In this document: positions 62,667-64,000 of the stretch, piece after piece
How the letters are laid out: each line of letters starts with the position of its first letter
Numbering within the stretch: the stretch's first letter is position 1
Source of the DNA: Iamia sp038233075
Lineage (GTDB): Bacteria > Actinomycetota > Acidimicrobiia > Acidimicrobiales > Iamiaceae
Reading direction: 5' to 3'
Assembly (NCBI GenBank): GCA_038233075.1
Contig: JBBSMQ010000020.1
Location: 4,604-68,603 of the forward strand
Length of the DNA: 64,000 nucleotides
The notes under the pieces: model-generated
Told to the model about the DNA's origin: nothing
What the model saw: the letters and a program-made list of their open reading frames with translations, nothing else
The model's database searches: none
Made by a program: the position numbers and the translations under genes

Positions 62667-64000
62667 TCGCCCCGACGTCATCATCGTCATGACCGACGAG
62701 GAGCGGGCCGTCCCGCCGTATGAGACCGACGAGCTGCGGGCCTGGCGCGACGCCACCCTCACCGGTCGCAGGTGGTTCGACGACCACGGCGTCCGCTTCG
62801 ACCGCCACTACACCGGCTCGCTGGCCTGCGTCCCCAGCCGGCCCACGCTGTTCACCGGCCAGTACCCCGACGTCCATGGCGTCACCCAGACCGATGGCCT
62901 GGGCAAGCTGGCCGACGACTCCCGCATGCGGTGGATGCGCGAGGGCGAGGTGCCCACCATGGGCCACTGGTTCCGAGCCGCCGGCTACGACACCCACTAC
63001 GACGGCAAGTGGCACATCTCCCACGCCGACCTCACCGACCCCGAGACGGGTCGGCCCCTGGCCACCAACCGGGGCGACGGCACCATCGTCCCCGACGCGG
63101 TGCAGGCCTACCTCGACGCCGACCCCCTGGGCCCGTTCGGGTTCTCCGGCTGGGTCGGCCCCGAGCCCCACGGGGCTCCGCTGGCCAACGCCGGGCTCCG
63201 CCGCGACCCGCTCATCGCCGATCGCATCGTGACCTGGCTGGAGGACCGCTACCGGCGCCGCCGGGAGGGTGACGCCGACGCCCTCCGCCCCTTCCTCCTG
63301 GTGGCCAGCTTCGTGAACCCCCACGACATCGTGCTGTTCCCGGCCTGGAACCGGAAGAGCCCCATCGAGGCCTCGCCCCTCGACCCGCCGCACGTCGCCG
63401 TGGCCCCCACCGCGGATGAGGACCTCTCGACCAAGCCGGCGGCCCAGATCGCCTACCGGGCCGCCTACCCCACCGGCTACGGGCCCGCGCCCCTGATAGA
63501 GCGCACCTACCGGGAGAACGCCCAGGAGTACCGGGACCTCTACTACCGCCTCCACGCCGAGGTCGACGGCCCCCTCGACCGGGTCCGCCGGGCCGTCACC
63601 GACGGTGGCTCCGACGACGCGGTCCTGGTCCGCACCTCCGACCACGGCGACCTGCTCGGTGCCCACGGCGGCCTCCACCAGAAGTGGTTCAACCTCTACG
63701 ACGAGGCCAGCCGGGTGCCCTTCACCATCGTGCGCACCGGTCGCCAGGCCACCACCGCCCGGGTGGTCGACGACATGCCGACCTCCCACACCGACATCAT
63801 CCCCACCCTGCTCGCCGCGATGGGCGCCGACCAGGCCGCCATCGCCGCCGAGCTGGCCGGGTCGTTCTCCGAGGTCCACCCGCTCCCGGGGCGCGACCTC
63901 ATGGGCGTGGGGGGCGGCGCCCCGGCCGGCGCCCCGCACCCGCCCCGCGACCTCCGGCCCCCCGCCACCAAGGGGGGGGGGGGGCCCGGCGCGCCCCGCC
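62659..64000 (+). CDS. sulfatase, runs off the window end
   Basis: At least 447 aa. Metal and formylglycine sites intact: IIVMTDEERAV, C57 in SLACVPSRPTLFTGQ (C-x-P-S-R), YDGKWHISHADL, VRTSDHGDLLGAHGG and LHQKWFNLYDEASRVPF. Needs a formylglycine-generating enzyme. The start at ATG 62659 lies inside the SRPBCC gene. The final ~20 codons run into low-complexity sequence with a 12-G run and are not reliable. Confidence 0.88.
   Translation, partial: MPDRPDVIIVMTDEERAVPPYETDELRAWRDATLTGRRWFDDHGVRFDRHYTGSLACVPSRPTLFTGQYPDVHGVTQTDGLGKLADDSRMRWMREGEVPTMGHWFRAAGYDTHYDGKWHISHADLTDPETGRPLATNRGDGTIVPDAVQAYLDADPLGPFGFSGWVGPEPHGAPLANAGLRRDPLIADRIVTWLEDRYRRRREGDADALRPFLLVASFVNPHDIVLFPAWNRKSPIEASPLDPPHVAVAPTADEDLSTKPAAQIAYRAAYPTGYGPAPLIERTYRENAQEYRDLYYRLHAEVDGPLDRVRRAVTDGGSDDAVLVRTSDHGDLLGAHGGLHQKWFNLYDEASRVPFTIVRTGRQATTARVVDDMPTSHTDIIPTLLAAMGADQAAIAAELAGSFSEVHPLPGRDLMGVGGGAPAGAPHPPRDLRPPATKGGGGPGAPR

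Noticed and set aside
1..64000. tRNA, rRNA, riboswitch or integrated-element borders
   Set aside because: No cloverleaf-like, rRNA-like or known riboswitch core was seen by eye, and there is no integrase or transposase; a covariance-model scan would be decisive.

Overview
The window is very GC-rich, gene-dense DNA with GTG starts, 4-nt stop/start overlaps, short intergenic gaps and gene families typical of Actinomycetota (DUF3556, SCO6745, DUF2277, LmrA/YxaF-type TetR, TIGR03086, DUF899). The mix of [NiFe]-hydrogenase maturation genes with many lipid and xenobiotic enzymes would suit an environmental lineage such as Acidimicrobiia; that placement is inference. No rRNA, tRNA, CRISPR array, phage or transposase gene was seen.

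Layout. 0-2.1 kb: end of a hydrogenase operon (maturation protease, 33-aa DUF6893-like protein, hypC, hypD). 2.2-9.5 kb: nicotinamidase, TetR with a palindromic operator, vapBC, fructosamine-kinase-like protein, enoyl-CoA hydratase family, DUF899, nicotinate phosphoribosyltransferase. 9.6-17.7 kb: carbohydrate and hydrolase block (GH3, a toroid-glycosyltransferase fusion, beta-lactamase-fold esterase, lipoprotein hydrolase, glutathione peroxidase). 17.9-19.3 kb: ECF sigma factor and membrane partner, separated by a MIRU-like insert. 19.4-36.7 kb: many broken genes (lon, DUF3556, nitroreductase/TetR, thioesterase, sulfotransferase, DUF1214, PPOX) among intact ones. 36.7-52.3 kb: mixed metabolism, transporters and small regulators. 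52.5-64 kb: catabolic block (amidase, P450-BVMO, esterase, TetR/SDR, sulfatase relic, haloalkane dehalogenase, SRPBCC, sulfatase running off the end).

How genes may work together. HypC, HypD and the protease assemble and finish a hydrogenase whose structural genes must lie upstream. Nicotinamidase and PncB give a two-step nicotinamide salvage route. P450 and BVMO are translationally coupled, with a divergent esterase and a nearby SDR: hydroxylation, oxidation to ketone, Baeyer-Villiger ester formation, hydrolysis. A TetR gene (58.5 kb) lies beside a promoter-operator module that recurs at the same spacing 0.95 kb downstream.

Two features stand out. First, several families of dispersed palindromic repeats lie between genes, some with covarying hairpin arms. 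Second, there is an unusual density of truncations, head-to-head gene fusions and single-base frameshifts (about a dozen loci). This could be real decay by illegitimate deletion or an assembly problem; the sequence alone cannot decide, and the ragged homopolymer-rich last ~60 bases show that at least the window end is poor sequence.
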